Positions 41,117 through 50,623 are shown, numbered from the stretch's first letter. The stretch: 64,000 nucleotides of DNA from Brevibacterium daeguense (GCF_021729135.1 NZ_JAJTWW010000002.1:25256-89255), one strand, 5' to 3'. Made by a program: numbers and translations. The notes: generated by a model not told the origin, from the letters alone.

Positions 41117-43611
41117 TGCGCCCAGGCAGGCGCCGGCGCACACGGCTCGCTCGGGACTGGTCGCGCTCGCTGCGCACGGCAGCTGTGTGGATGATGGGCC
41201 GGGCGGGCACCCTGAGGCTGCTCATCGCCGCGGGGTGGGCCTGGATCGTCGCGCTCATCCCCGGCGCCGATGTCCTCCTGGCCCTCAATATCGGGCTGGT
41301 CACTGCTGCGGGATCGTCGATGCTCGCGGCTCGCCGCAGCAGCGCGAGGCGTCGCGGAGAGCCGGTGCACCGCCGGGACGCGGATCGCCATCGAACGCGA
41401 CAGCGACTTCACGGAGACGCTGTCGGCCGGTCCCCGAGGAATCCAGGGCGCCCGTCTGCGGTCGGTCGGGCTGGACGACCGCCTGGATGGTCGCAGTGGG
41501 TGCTATCGGTCGTCCTCATCGCGGGGGCGGCCGGCACCGGCGTGAGCACAGCGCGCACCACAGTGCCGGGCGAGCCGCAGGACTACTCGGGTGCCGCCAT
41601 CGTGCTCACCGACCCGCGAGCGGGGCCGTCCGGCTCCCATACGGCGGCGGCGGACACCGGCATCGGACAGGTCACGGTGATCTCGCGGGAGCCGCTGCCG
41701 CCGGCTGGAACCCGCATCCAGCTGCGGGCGCAGGTGCGGGTCGACACGGCCGGCGCCTCGGCCTTCGTCGACTCAGCGCGACCGACGTCCGAACCGGCCC
41801 GTCTCTGGCGGCTCCGCGCGACGGTGAGGGAGTTCCTCGTCGTCGCGTCCGGTGCCGCTCATGACGGCTCCGGGCTGGTGCCGGGGCTGGTCGTGGGGGA
41901 GACGGGAGGGCTCGCGCCGGGCCTCGAGGAGGACATGCGGACCGTGTCGCTGTCGCACCTGACCGCGGTATCCGGTTCCAACATCACCATCGTCGCTCTG
42001 GCCGTCATGTGGCTCGTGGCGCGGGTGACGCCGAGGCGGCTGATTGCACTCGGCACCGCCGTCGCCGTGACTGCGGCCTACGTCTTCGTCGTCGGCCCCG
42101 AGCCCAGCGTCACTCGGGCTGCGGCGATGGGGCTGGTCGGGGCCGCGGTGCTTCTCCGCGGCAGCGGAACCCGCGGGCTGGCGGTGCTGTCCTCCGCCGT
42201 GATGGGTGTGCTCATCTACCAGCCGAGCCTCGCGTCCAGTCCTGGCTTCCACCTGTCGGTGGCGGCGACGGCCGCGCTGGTGACGGCGGCACCGCGGCTC
42301 ACGGAGCTGTTGGTCAGATTCGGCGTGCCCTATTTCGCCGCGGCAGCGCTGGCGGTCCCGATCACGGCGCAGATCGGAGTGACTCCGGTGCTGCTGGGCA
42401 TCGGCGGGACGATGAGCGCCTGGGCCGTGCCGGCCAACATCCTCGCGGCTCCGCTGGTGGCACCGGCGACTGTGCTCGGTCTGCTGGTCCTGCTGCTCGG
42501 CGCCGTCGAAGCCGGGGTGCTCGCATTGCCGGGTTCACCGCCGGACTCCGTCGCCCAGTGGTTCGGGCTGCTGGGTGGGGTGGTCGCAGCTCCAGCGAGC
42601 TGGTGCGCGTGGTGGATCGCGCGGCTGGCTCGGGTCGGTGCGAATCTGCCCGCTGCCGTGTGGCCGTGGCCGCACGGAGCGACAGGGATCGTGCTCGCCG
42701 TCGGAATGGCCGCAGGTCTTGCCGTGGCGGTGCTGGTCCGGCACCGACGCGCGCTGCCGGTGGGATCCGCCGTGATCATTGCGTGCCTGGTCGTCGGCAC
42801 GCTGGTTCCCGTGCTGCATCGGCAGGTTCCCGGGGACTGGCGGGTGCTGGTGTGTGATGTCGGGCAGGGCAGTGCGACCGTGGTCAGACTTCCGGACCGG
42901 CACGTGCTGCTCATCGACACGGGACCAGAACGGCAGACTGTCGATGGCTGCCTCGCGCAGGCCGGCGCGCAGACAGTGCACCTCCTGATCTCCCATTTCG
43001 ACGCTGATCACTCGGCCGGCTACCCGGGTGTGCTGACGGGCCGCTCTCTCGGTTCTGTCCAGCGCTCGGAGTCGGCCGGCGAGCACCGGCGGGCTCTCGC
43101 AATGGAGGAGCGGGTGCCCGATGTGCCAGTCACCGAAGTCGCCGCCGGCGACGTCTTCCGCTTCGGTGAGGTGTCGTGGGAGGTGCTGTGGCCGGAGCCC
43201 GGGGCACGAGGTGACTCCGAGGAGTCGAATGCGATGTCGGTGGTGGTCCGGGTTGTGACACCGGAGCTGACGATGATCGTCCCCGGCGATATCGGCGAGG
43301 CCGAGCAGCGCCGCTTGGCGCCTCGGCTGTCACCGGCCGATGTCCTGATCGCTCCCCATCATGGCTCCGGCGATCTCAGCGAGGACTTCTATGCCGCCGC
43401 TGACGCGCAGTTGGGGATCGTCTCGGTCGGCGCAGACAACTCCTACGGACATCCGAGCAGCCGGAGCCTCGAGGCCTTTGCCCGGGTCCCCGTCCTGCGC
43501 ACGGACGAGTGCGGCACCATTGCCATCGACGCCGGACTTCAGGTGAGCGTCACCGAGAAGCGCGTCGGCTGCGCGGTTCCGGTCGTCCACCCGACGGTCC
43601 GCGAAGGCTGA
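41113..43611 (+). CDS. comEC: ComEC/Rec2 family DNA uptake channel protein
   Basis: ComEC forms the membrane channel for single-stranded DNA import. The 832-residue protein has N-terminal hydrophobic segments, the competence core with LVPGLVVGETGG and LSHLTAVSGSNITIVAL, and many transmembrane helices to about residue 570. A C-terminal metallo-beta-lactamase-like domain follows (VGQGSATVVRLPD, LLISHFDADHSAGYPGV, IAPHHGS). The metal-binding His/Asp set appears intact, as expected for a nuclease domain. Start GTG 41113 overlaps comEA; ATG 41116 is an alternative. Other competence genes such as a pseudopilus are not in the window. Confidence 0.93.
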   Translation: MMRPGRRRRTRLARDWSRSLRTAAVWMMGRAGTLRLLIAAGWAWIVALIPGADVLLALNIGLVTAAGSSMLAARRSSARRRGEPVHRRDADRHRTRQRLHGDAVGRSPRNPGRPSAVGRAGRPPGWSQWVLSVVLIAGAAGTGVSTARTTVPGEPQDYSGAAIVLTDPRAGPSGSHTAAADTGIGQVTVISREPLPPAGTRIQLRAQVRVDTAGASAFVDSARPTSEPARLWRLRATVREFLVVASGAAHDGSGLVPGLVVGETGGLAPGLEEDMRTVSLSHLTAVSGSNITIVALAVMWLVARVTPRRLIALGTAVAVTAAYVFVVGPEPSVTRAAAMGLVGAAVLLRGSGTRGLAVLSSAVMGVLIYQPSLASSPGFHLSVAATAALVTAAPRLTELLVRFGVPYFAAAALAVPITAQIGVTPVLLGIGGTMSAWAVPANILAAPLVAPATVLGLLVLLLGAVEAGVLALPGSPPDSVAQWFGLLGGVVAAPASWCAWWIARLARVGANLPAAVWPWPHGATGIVLAVGMAAGLAVAVLVRHRRALPVGSAVIIACLVVGTLVPVLHRQVPGDWRVLVCDVGQGSATVVRLPDRHVLLIDTGPERQTVDGCLAQAGAQTVHLLISHFDADHSAGYPGVLTGRSLGSVQRSESAGEHRRALAMEERVPDVPVTEVAAGDVFRFGEVSWEVLWPEPGARGDSEESNAMSVVVRVVTPELTMIVPGDIGEAEQRRLAPRLSPADVLIAPHHGSGDLSEDFYAAADAQLGIVSVGADNSYGHPSSRSLEAFARVPVLRTDECGTIAIDAGLQVSVTEKRVGCAVPVVHPTVREG

Positions 43612-43630
43612 GCCGATCCTCAGCCGCATT

Positions 43631-43766
43631 CGAGGCGCCCGGCAGCGCTGGGCCCTGTCCGAGATGCCCGGCAGCCCTGGGGCCCGGTCCGAGGCACCCG
43701 GCAGCTTTGGGCCCTGTCCGAGGTGCCCGGCAGCGCTGGGGCCCGGTCCGAGGCACCCGGTAGAGT
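43631..43766. repeat. 29/30-bp tandem repeat x4.5 between comEC and holA
   Basis: Units start at 43631, 43660, 43690, 43719 and 43749, alternating 29 and 30 bases, with core CCGAGGCACCCGGCAGC. The fifth is interrupted where its sequence becomes TAGAGT, the holA -10 element. The repeat therefore supplies the promoter. Confidence 0.85.
43761..43766 (+). promoter_or_regulatory. -10 element TAGAGT of holA
   Basis: TAGAGT ends 6 nt before GTG 43773, so the transcript should start on the start codon. The hexamer lies inside the last repeat unit. Confidence 0.55.
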
Positions 43767-43772
43767 ACAGCC

Positions 43773-44759
43773 GTGGCACCCAAGCAGAAGCTGATCCCGT
43801 GGAATCGCGCCAAGCCGGCGCCGGTCGTGGTGATCTCCGGTGGTGAGGCCGTGCTCATCCGCAAGGCCCAGGACAAGATCGTGACGGCCTGCCGGAAGCA
43901 CAAGGATCTGGAGACGACCCGGTTGGACGCAGCCCACTACGAGGCAGGGGACCTGCTGCTGGCGGCGGCACCGTCGCTGTTCGCCACCCGCAAACTCGTC
44001 ATCGTCGAAGCGGTCGCTCAATGCTCCGATGACTTCCTCAAGGACGCTCTGCGCTACGTCGAGGAGGTCAACGAGGACGCCGTCGTCGTGCTGCGGCACA
44101 GTGGCGGCAATCGCGGCTCGAAGCTGCTGACTGCGATCGACAAGGCCGGCTACCCGCGGATCGACGCGCAGGTGCTCAAGAGCGAAGGAGACCGGCAGGC
44201 GTTCGCCGCCGCAGAGTTCAAGGCCGCGGGTCGGACCGTGGAGCGGGCGGCCATGACGGCCCTGATGAACGCCCTCGGCGCTGACCTCTCCGAACTCAGC
44301 GCCGGGGTCGAGCAGCTCATCCAGGACACCTCGGGGACCATCACCGCGGACATCGTCGACCGCTACTACGGGGGTCGCGTGGAGGCGACCGGGTTCAAAG
44401 TCGCTGATGCGGCGGTCGCCGGACGCACGTCGGAGGCGCTCTCGCTGCTGCGTCACGCGCTGGCCACGGGGACGGATCCGGTGCCGTTGGTCGCGGCGAT
44501 CGCGCTCAAGCTCCGTTCGATGGCTCGGGTCCAGGGGCTGGGTGGCAGCTCGGGTCAGCTCGCCGGTGAGCTCAAGATGGCGCCCTGGCAGGTGGATCGC
44601 GCCCGCCGCGATCTTCGCTCGTGGAACGACGTGGCGCTGGGCCGGGCGATGCTGGAAGCCGCGCGGGCTGACGAAGCCGTGAAAGGCGCGGGTCGAGACC
44701 CGGTGTACGCGGTGGAGCGCCTGGTCACGACTGTCTGCGCGCAGGCGAGGGTCCACTAG
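43773..44759 (+). CDS. holA: DNA polymerase III subunit delta
   Basis: Delta opens the sliding clamp as part of the clamp loader. The 328-residue protein begins APVVVISGGEAVLIRKA, the modified P-loop region typical of HolA, continues with LFATRKLVIVEAV and VVVLRHSGGNRGSKLL, and ends with the helical C-terminal domain (LRSMARVQGLGG). The position after comEA-comEC is a conserved actinobacterial arrangement. The GTG 43773 start is supported by the family N-terminus and the -10 spacing. Confidence 0.94.
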   Translation: MAPKQKLIPWNRAKPAPVVVISGGEAVLIRKAQDKIVTACRKHKDLETTRLDAAHYEAGDLLLAAAPSLFATRKLVIVEAVAQCSDDFLKDALRYVEEVNEDAVVVLRHSGGNRGSKLLTAIDKAGYPRIDAQVLKSEGDRQAFAAAEFKAAGRTVERAAMTALMNALGADLSELSAGVEQLIQDTSGTITADIVDRYYGGRVEATGFKVADAAVAGRTSEALSLLRHALATGTDPVPLVAAIALKLRSMARVQGLGGSSGQLAGELKMAPWQVDRARRDLRSWNDVALGRAMLEAARADEAVKGAGRDPVYAVERLVTTVCAQARVH

Positions 44760-44840
44760 CGGCAGCGGGGCCGCGAGTTCTTCGGAAACAGCGGGGGCGG
44801 CGAGCTCACTGGCGGCGACGGGCGGCGGGTTCATCAGAAA

Positions 44841-44882
44841 CAGCGGGGCCGCTGCTCACAAGGATGAGCAGCGGCCCCGCTG
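44841..44882. terminator. 18-bp perfect bidirectional terminator holA/rpsT
   Basis: CAGCGGGGCCGCTGCTCA (44841-44858) and TGAGCAGCGGCCCCGCTG (44865-44882) pair perfectly around a CAAGGA loop. The convergent holA and rpsT genes end on either side, the latter 18 nt away. Confidence 0.85.
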
Positions 44883-44899
44883 TGCGAATGGCACGAACG

Positions 44900-45160
44900 T
44901 CAGACGGCGTTGACCTGCTTGGCCAGCTTCGACTTGTGGTTCGCCGCGTTGTTCCTGTGCAGCACGCCCTTCGACACAGCCTTGTCGAGTTTGCGCGAAG
45001 CAACCTTGAGGGCGGCCTGTGCCTCAGCGGCGTCGCCGGCCGCGACCCGCTCGCGCACGGCGCGGACAGCAGTCCTCACCTCGGAGCGAACCGCCTTGTT
45101 GCGGAGTCGCGCCTTCTCGTTGGTGATGTTCCGCTTGATCTGTGACTTGATGTTTGCCAA
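44900..45160 (-). CDS. rpsT: 30S ribosomal protein S20
   Basis: S20 is a primary 16S rRNA-binding protein of the small subunit. From TTG 45160 the protein is 86 residues and begins [10 protein letters not shown], the near-universal S20 start. The in-frame GTG at 45169 would add three residues but lies too close to the Shine-Dalgarno-like GAAAGAG, which is 8 nt from the TTG. The protein is Lys/Arg/Ala-rich throughout, ends in [11 protein letters not shown] and has normal length. A TTG start in a highly expressed ribosomal gene may keep its level in check; TTG/GTG starts are known for S20 in other bacteria. Confidence 0.95.
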   Translation of the reverse strand: MANIKSQIKRNITNEKARLRNKAVRSEVRTAVRAVRERVAAGDAAEAQAALKVASRKLDKAVSKGVLHRNNAANHKSKLAKQVNAV

Positions 45161-45333
45161 GTTCAACACTCTTTCGTGTGAGTCATCTTCAGTGGTCGTG
45201 AGGGCTTCCCGGAAGCCTGGTCATGAAGGCGCGGGGAAACACGCGTTCCGCTGCGGCTCTCGGGTGTATGTTCGCCCGACCTCGGTGAGACACGCACCGC
45301 GGCGAACACACAGCGGTCAACTGTACACGGAAA

Positions 45334-46107
45334 TCAGCCGGGCCGCACCTCGGACACGATCCGCGAGAACAGCTCCATCGGCATGACCGAGCCTTCCCTC
45401 CGGACGGCGTCATCGCTGATGCGCACCACCCGGTCCAGCCGCACCTCGGAAGGCCGGCGCTGAGAATCCCAGTCGCCGGCTCCGATGTTGATGTAGCGGG
45501 CGTGCTCGTCCTCCCACACTTCTCCGACGGCGCCGGGGACGTTGTCCTTGCTCGTGAGCATCAGCGCCAGCAGCCAGCGATCGTCGCGTCCGATGATCAG
45601 CACGGGCCGATCCTTGCCGCGCTTGTGGTCCTCCTCGAACGGCACCCAGCCCCAGACGATCTCCCCGGGATCCGGTTCACCGTCGAGGTCCGGGGAGTAC
45701 ACGGGACGAACCCGGCCGACGTAGTCGCCCGGGTAGCCACCGGACGGCCGACGAGGGAAGTTCTGCCGGGGACGAGTGCGTGAGGCCTGCCGTGCCGGGG
45801 TGAACTCTCCGCCGCGAGGATCCGCGCCGATGGGAGCGGCTGCTGCAGGCCGTTCGGCTGGGGGACGTGCTTGCTCCGACTGCTTCGAAGGCTGATTCTT
45901 CGACGACTGCCGGCGGCCCGGCCTCCCGCCCCGGGACTCAGCCTGCGAGACAGGCTGCTTGCTGAGCGTGCGCGTCGGCTGCTGTCCGGTGAGCAGCGAG
46001 GTCACTGCGCTGCGGGCCTCGGGATCGGCGAGTTTCCGGGTGACAAAACCAGCGGCTCGGCGCGCTCCGGCGCGCATCGCCTGCTGGGCGAATCGTTTCA
46101 GGACCAT
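45334..46107 (-). CDS. PemK/MazF-like domain protein with long basic N-terminus
   Basis: The 257-residue protein has a C-terminal domain (about 145-257) resembling the PemK/MazF endoribonuclease fold. It contains PGEIVWGWVPFEEDHKRGKDRPVLIIGR, whose opening strand and RPVLI block are typical, then LMLTSKD and LDRVVRISDD. MazF toxins cut mRNA, but no antitoxin gene is adjacent, so toxicity is doubtful. The first 140 residues are basic and Ser/Arg/Gln-rich, starting MVLKRFAQQAMRAGARRAAGF. I chose ATG 46107 because TAGGCT (46120-46115) ends 7 nt before it; the frame opens at 46200. Confidence 0.75.
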   Translation of the reverse strand: MVLKRFAQQAMRAGARRAAGFVTRKLADPEARSAVTSLLTGQQPTRTLSKQPVSQAESRGGRPGRRQSSKNQPSKQSEQARPPAERPAAAAPIGADPRGGEFTPARQASRTRPRQNFPRRPSGGYPGDYVGRVRPVYSPDLDGEPDPGEIVWGWVPFEEDHKRGKDRPVLIIGRDDRWLLALMLTSKDNVPGAVGEVWEDEHARYINIGAGDWDSQRRPSEVRLDRVVRISDDAVRREGSVMPMELFSRIVSEVRPG

Positions 46108-46141
46108 GAGCTCCAGCCTACAGTTCGGCGCTGGGCCGTCG

Positions 46142-46239
46142 GCCTGGTCATCCCGGGCCGGCGACGCCTCGGGGACTGTGCAGTCAAGCGGCCTGGTCAT
46201 CCCGCGCGGGCGACGCCTCGGGAACCGTGCGGTCAGCCG
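46142..46239. repeat. 49-bp tandem repeat x2 overlapping the EEP gene 3' end
   Basis: Two 49-base units (46142-46190, 46191-46239) precede a degenerate third copy that is the actual 3' end of the EEP coding sequence (about 46240-46280). The translated units read VPEASPARDD against the gene's VPDAPPGRDG. The repeat thus looks like a duplication of the gene's own terminal codons. Confidence 0.8.
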
Positions 46240-47057
46240 GCACGGCCGTCCCGCCCCGGCGGGGCATCGGGGACCGTGAAATCGGCCTGCACGGGGAAGT
46301 GATCGGAGGGGTACTGACGCCCGCGGCCATGGAGGTTGACGGCGGTGCGGATCGGCACCAGTCCGGGGGAGTGGAGTATCCAGTCGATGCGCTGGTTGTC
46401 CCGCTTCGGTCCTCGGTACCCGTGGAAGGTGCTGATGTCCGAATCCGCGGCGGGGCAGGTCTCAACGGCGTCGGACAGCAGCGGTCCCGAGGTCAGCATC
46501 CGGTGGACCTCCGAGCCCTGCGCGACGTTGAAGTCTCCGGTGACCAGCACCTCGCCGGAGGCTTCCGCAGCGAGGTCACGCAGCGCCTCCGCGGAACGGT
46601 GCCGGGACCGCTCAGACTTGTGGTCGAGGTGGGTGTTGAGCAATCGGATCCGCGTTCCGCTCTCCGTGTCGGTGCAGTCGACCACGGTCACGGTGCGCGG
46701 ATGACGTGCGCCCCACGAGATCGAACCCGCAGCAGCAGGGCGCTCCGAGAGCCATCGCACTGCGACCGCATCGACAGCGATGCGCTCGGAATCGTAGATG
46801 ACGGCGGTGAACTCGCCTGCGTCGCCGCCCTGACGCCCTTCACCCAGCCATGCGTACCGGGCCGGCAGCGCCTCGGTCAGTCTGCTGAGCTGCTTCAGGA
46901 CGCCCTCCTGAGTGCCGATCAGATGCGGGGACGCGTCCGCAATGAGCGCAGCTGCCTCCGGCAGTCGACGGTGCCAGGGATTGCGGTCCAGAGCCGGGTA
47001 GCGGAGATTGAAGCACATGACCGCCAGCGGCTCGGGAGCCGGGGGCTGATCGGGCAT
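46233..47057 (-). CDS. endonuclease/exonuclease/phosphatase family protein
   Basis: The 274-residue EEP-fold protein begins LAVMCFNLRYP (metal-site Asn), has IGTQEGV with the catalytic Glu, LLNTHLDHKSERSR, VTGDFNVAQGS and ends near RIDWILHS and SDHFPV. All expected metal and catalytic residues are present. The fold serves nucleases, phosphatases and sphingomyelinases; this short form resembles the exo III-like phosphatases. No signal peptide is seen, so it is probably cytoplasmic. A -10 TAGACT (47070-47065) ends 7 nt before the ATG. Confidence 0.88.
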   Translation of the reverse strand: MPDQPPAPEPLAVMCFNLRYPALDRNPWHRRLPEAAALIADASPHLIGTQEGVLKQLSRLTEALPARYAWLGEGRQGGDAGEFTAVIYDSERIAVDAVAVRWLSERPAAAGSISWGARHPRTVTVVDCTDTESGTRIRLLNTHLDHKSERSRHRSAEALRDLAAEASGEVLVTGDFNVAQGSEVHRMLTSGPLLSDAVETCPAADSDISTFHGYRGPKRDNQRIDWILHSPGLVPIRTAVNLHGRGRQYPSDHFPVQADFTVPDAPPGRDGRAG

Positions 47058-47084
47058 GGGTGCCAGTCTAGTTGGCCTGACCCC

Positions 47085-47126
47085 CGCGCTGGTGGGTCCG
47101 ACCGTCGCGCTGGTGGGTCCGACCGG
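47085..47126. repeat. 21-bp tandem repeat x2 between EEP and lepA genes
   Basis: CGCGCTGGTGGGTCCGACCG recurs at 47085 and 47106 with a one-base difference at the unit end. This array lies in a divergent promoter region, unlike most others here. Confidence 0.8.
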
Positions 47127-47179
47127 TGCGCCGTGTGGAAGAATAGGGGTCTGGTCCAGAAGAAAGGGAACACACGTTC

Positions 47180-49042
47180 ATGGCCCCTCAGGTGAGTGAT
47201 TCCGCTGCCTCCCGGATCGCGGTCGCAGCGACCCCGCCGGAGCTGATCCGCAATTTCTGCATCATCGCGCACATCGACCACGGCAAATCCACCTTGGCCG
47301 ACCGCATGCTGCAGGTCACCGGAGTCGTGCAGCCCCGCGACATGCGGGCCCAGTACCTCGATCGCATGGACATCGAACGTGAGCGCGGAATCACCATCAA
47401 GTCTCAGGCCGTGCGGATGCCGTGGGCCGTGGGGGACACGCCCTACGCGCTGAACATGATCGACACGCCCGGCCACGTCGACTTCACCTATGAGGTGTCC
47501 CGTTCGCTGGCTGCCTGCGAGGGCGCGCTGCTGCTGGTCGACGCGGCCCAGGGCATCGAGGCGCAGACGCTGGCGAACCTGTATCTGGCGCTCGAGAACG
47601 ACCTGGCGATCATCCCGGTGCTCAACAAGATCGATCTGCCCGCGGCTCAGCCGGAGAAGTACGCCGAGGAGCTCGCCAATCTGATCGGCACCGATCCGGA
47701 CGACTGCCTCCGGGTCTCGGGCAAGACGGGTGAGGGCGTCGAGGCGGTGCTCGACCGCTTGATCGCCGAGGTCCCGGCACCGGAGGGCGACCCCGAGGCG
47801 CCCGCGCGGGCCATGATCTTCGACTCGGTCTACGACACGTACCGCGGCGTGGTCACCTATGTGCGGGTGGTCGACGGCCAGCTGTCGCCGCGGGACAAGG
47901 TCACCATGATGTCGACGCAGACGTCGCACGAGCTGCTGGAGATCGGCGTCTCGTCCCCGGAGCCGGCTCCCAGCAAGGGTCTCGGAGTCGGCGAGGTCGG
48001 CTACCTCATCACCGGCGTGAAGGACGTCCGCCAGTCGCGCGTGGGCGACACCGTGACGACGACTCGGAACGGGGCCACCGAGGCGCTCGGCGGGTACCGC
48101 GATCCGAAGCCGATGGTGTTCTCCGGACTCTTCCCGATCGACGGCTCGGACTTTCCCGTGCTGCGCGACGCGCTCGACAAGCTCAAGCTCAACGACGCAG
48201 CGCTGGTGTACGAGCCGGAGACCTCCGTCGCGCTCGGCTTCGGATTCCGCTGCGGCTATCTGGGCCTGCTGCATCTGGAAATCGTGCGCGAGCGGCTGGA
48301 ACGGGAGTTCAACCTCGACCTCATCTCCACCGCACCCAGCGTGGTCTACCAGGTCACGATGGAGGACGGGACCGAGCACGAGGTGACGAATCCCTCGGAG
48401 TTCCCGGACGGCAAGGTGCGCGAGGTCCGCGAGCCGATGGTCCGGGCGACGGTGCTGACCCCCAGCGACTTCGTCGGGACCGTCATGGAGCTCTGCCAGT
48501 CCAAGCGCGGTCAGATGCTGGGGATGGACTACCTGTCCGAGGATCGGGTGGAGCTGCGCTATCGGCTGCCACTCGCGGAGATCGTGTTCGACTTCTTCGA
48601 CCAGCTCAAGTCGCGCACCAAGGGCTATGCCTCGCTCGACTACGACAACGACGGCGAGCAGACGGCGAATCTGGTCCGCGTCGACATCCTGCTCCACGGA
48701 GACCCGGTCGACGCGTTCTCCTCCATCGTGCACCGCGAAAAGGCGTACTCCTACGGCGTGATGATGGTCGGCAAGCTCAAGGAGCTGATTCCGCGCCAGC
48801 AGTTCGAGGTGCCGATCCAGGCCGCCATCGGCTCGCGGATCATCGCCCGGGAGACCGTGCGGGCGATCCGCAAGGACGTGCTCTCCAAGTGCTACGGCGG
48901 CGACATCAGCCGCAAGCGCAAACTGCTCGAGAAGCAGAAGGAGGGCAAGAAGCGCATGAAGATGGTCGGCAGCGTGGAAGTCCCGCAGGAGGCGTTCATC
49001 GCCGCGCTCTCGACCGACGCTCCGACCTCCGACAAGAAGTAG
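47180..49042 (+). CDS. lepA: elongation factor 4 (back-translocating GTPase)
   Basis: LepA/EF-4 binds the ribosome and aids initiation, back-translocation and ribosome biogenesis. The 620-residue GTPase has [14 protein letters not shown] (P-loop), [16 protein letters not shown] (switch I), DTPGHVDF and NKIDLP. The C-terminal LepA-specific domain ends [25 protein letters not shown], of which the [14 protein letters not shown] stretch is diagnostic. Length and order are canonical. The start has AAAGGGA about 10 nt upstream. It is followed after 61 nt by hemW, as in many bacteria. Confidence 0.97.
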   Translation: MAPQVSDSAASRIAVAATPPELIRNFCIIAHIDHGKSTLADRMLQVTGVVQPRDMRAQYLDRMDIERERGITIKSQAVRMPWAVGDTPYALNMIDTPGHVDFTYEVSRSLAACEGALLLVDAAQGIEAQTLANLYLALENDLAIIPVLNKIDLPAAQPEKYAEELANLIGTDPDDCLRVSGKTGEGVEAVLDRLIAEVPAPEGDPEAPARAMIFDSVYDTYRGVVTYVRVVDGQLSPRDKVTMMSTQTSHELLEIGVSSPEPAPSKGLGVGEVGYLITGVKDVRQSRVGDTVTTTRNGATEALGGYRDPKPMVFSGLFPIDGSDFPVLRDALDKLKLNDAALVYEPETSVALGFGFRCGYLGLLHLEIVRERLEREFNLDLISTAPSVVYQVTMEDGTEHEVTNPSEFPDGKVREVREPMVRATVLTPSDFVGTVMELCQSKRGQMLGMDYLSEDRVELRYRLPLAEIVFDFFDQLKSRTKGYASLDYDNDGEQTANLVRVDILLHGDPVDAFSSIVHREKAYSYGVMMVGKLKELIPRQQFEVPIQAAIGSRIIARETVRAIRKDVLSKCYGGDISRKRKLLEKQKEGKKRMKMVGSVEVPQEAFIAALSTDAPTSDKK

Positions 49043-49103
49043 CCTGCGTCGGCCCCGGAGAGGTGCCGGCGCTCGCTCTTCGCGAGTGTGAAACCATATT
49101 CAG

Positions 49104-50336
49104 ATGCCCGCCCAACCTGATGGAGAGACTCCGCCCGCCGATGGCTCCCTGCCGCCGCAGGTCGCCGGGGGCGCAGCGGATCGGTCGTTGAGCCTCTACG
49201 TCCATGTGCCGTACTGTCGAACGCGCTGCGGCTACTGCGACTTCAACACGTACACGGTGACAGAGCTCGGACCCGGCGCCTCCCGCAGCGACTACCGGGC
49301 CACCGTCGCCGCTGAGCTCGATCTCTCGCTGGGCGTCATGGGACGAGCACAGCTCGAACCGCGCGCGGTGTCGACGATCTTCTTCGGCGGCGGCACTCCG
49401 ACGATGCTGGATGCGCAGGAACTGGCAGGAGTGCTCGGCGACATCCGGGAGCGGTTCGAGCTGGACTCTGCGGCGGAAGTCACCACCGAGGCGAACCCCG
49501 ATACCCTGAGCCCGGCCTATGTCCGCGCGCTCGCGGACGCCGGCTTCACGCGCGTGTCTCTGGGCATGCAGTCCGCGGTTCCCCACGTGCTGCGCACACT
49601 CGACCGGACCCATGAGGCGGAGCGGATTCCCGAGGTCGTGCAGTGGATCAAGGACGCCGGTCTGGACGTCAGCCTCGACCTGATCTACGGAACGCCGGGG
49701 GAGAGCCTGACGGACTGGCACACCAGCGTGGAAGCCGCCCTCGCCTGCCGTCCCGACCACATCTCGGCCTATTCGCTGATCGTCGAGCCGGGCACCCGAA
49801 TGGGAGTGCAGGTCCGCCGGGGCGAGCTGCCGATGCCGGACGAGGACGATCTGGCCGACAAGTACGAACTGGCCGAGGCACTCCTCGCCAGTGCCGGATT
49901 CGGCTGGTACGAGGTGAGCAACTGGGCGATCGATGAGAAGCACCGGTGCGAGCACAACCTCGCCTACTGGCGCAATGCCGACTGGTGGGGTTACGGCCCG
50001 GGGGCGCACTCCCATATCGGCGGCGTCCGGTTCTGGAATGCCAAACACCCGCGCGCCTGGTCGGACAGGCTGCGGGCGGGTCGGTCGCCGGCAGTCGGCC
50101 GGGAAGTGCTCGACGACACCACCCGGGAGATCGAACGCCTGCTGCTCGGCGCGCGCATCCACAGGGGCCTGCTGCTGGATTCGCTGCCTGAGAGCTCCGC
50201 AGGTCTCATCCGGGAGTTCCAGGACTCCGGCCTGCTCGACCCCGCCGAGGCGGACGCCGGCTTCTGGACACCGACCCTGCAGGGCAGGCTGCTCGCGGAC
50301 CACATGGTCCGCCGGCTCACCGATTTCGTCATCTGA
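49104..50336 (+). CDS. hemW: radical SAM heme chaperone HemW
   Basis: HemW binds heme and delivers it to target proteins. The 410-residue radical SAM protein has the [4Fe-4S] motif VPYCRTRCGYCDFN (CX3CX2C), FFGGGTPTML, the GMQS pattern and WWGYGPGAHS. The family is often misnamed coproporphyrinogen III oxidase (HemN). In HemW the cluster motif is CX3CX2CXF, as here, lacking the extra Cys of HemN. The start is ATG 49104; a CATATT sequence directly upstream may be its -10. lepA-hemW order is widely conserved. Confidence 0.95.
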   Translation: MPAQPDGETPPADGSLPPQVAGGAADRSLSLYVHVPYCRTRCGYCDFNTYTVTELGPGASRSDYRATVAAELDLSLGVMGRAQLEPRAVSTIFFGGGTPTMLDAQELAGVLGDIRERFELDSAAEVTTEANPDTLSPAYVRALADAGFTRVSLGMQSAVPHVLRTLDRTHEAERIPEVVQWIKDAGLDVSLDLIYGTPGESLTDWHTSVEAALACRPDHISAYSLIVEPGTRMGVQVRRGELPMPDEDDLADKYELAEALLASAGFGWYEVSNWAIDEKHRCEHNLAYWRNADWWGYGPGAHSHIGGVRFWNAKHPRAWSDRLRAGRSPAVGREVLDDTTREIERLLLGARIHRGLLLDSLPESSAGLIREFQDSGLLDPAEADAGFWTPTLQGRLLADHMVRRLTDFVI

Positions 50337-50370
50337 TCGCGACTGCGACAACGCCCGTGCCGAGCGCCGG

Positions 50371-50519
50371 AACACTGACGAGGCGCCCCGCACCCGAAAC
50401 GACGATGCCCTCGGGGATCGTCACAACACTGACGAGGCGCCCCGCACCCGACACGACGATGCCCTCGGGGAACGTCACAACCCTGACGAGGCGCCCCGCA
50501 CCCGACACGACGACGCCCC
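50371..50519. repeat. 54-bp tandem repeat x2.8 after hemW
   Basis: Units start at 50371, 50425 and 50479 and differ at a few bases. A 54-base period is a multiple of three, so it keeps spurious ORFs open in several frames. The array starts 34 nt after the hemW stop. Confidence 0.9.
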
Positions 50520-50591
50520 CCCGCGCACTGGTGGGCGTCTTTGAGGCTGCATGGGCGTTGCAGGCGGACCCGATGCTGCGCCGCGGGCCGT

Positions 50592-50611
50592 CGTGACCGT
50601 GTCCGGTCACG
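50592..50611. terminator. hairpin between hemW and the DUF4870 gene
   Basis: CGTGACCG-TGTC-CGGTCACG is a perfect 8-bp stem-loop between convergent genes. Confidence 0.5.
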
Positions 50612-50623
50612 CGCGCTGCGGCA

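Noticed and set aside
50357..50610. ORFs on both strands after hemW
   Set aside because: They are kept open by the 54-bp repeat, whose period is a multiple of three, and have no start signals or domains.
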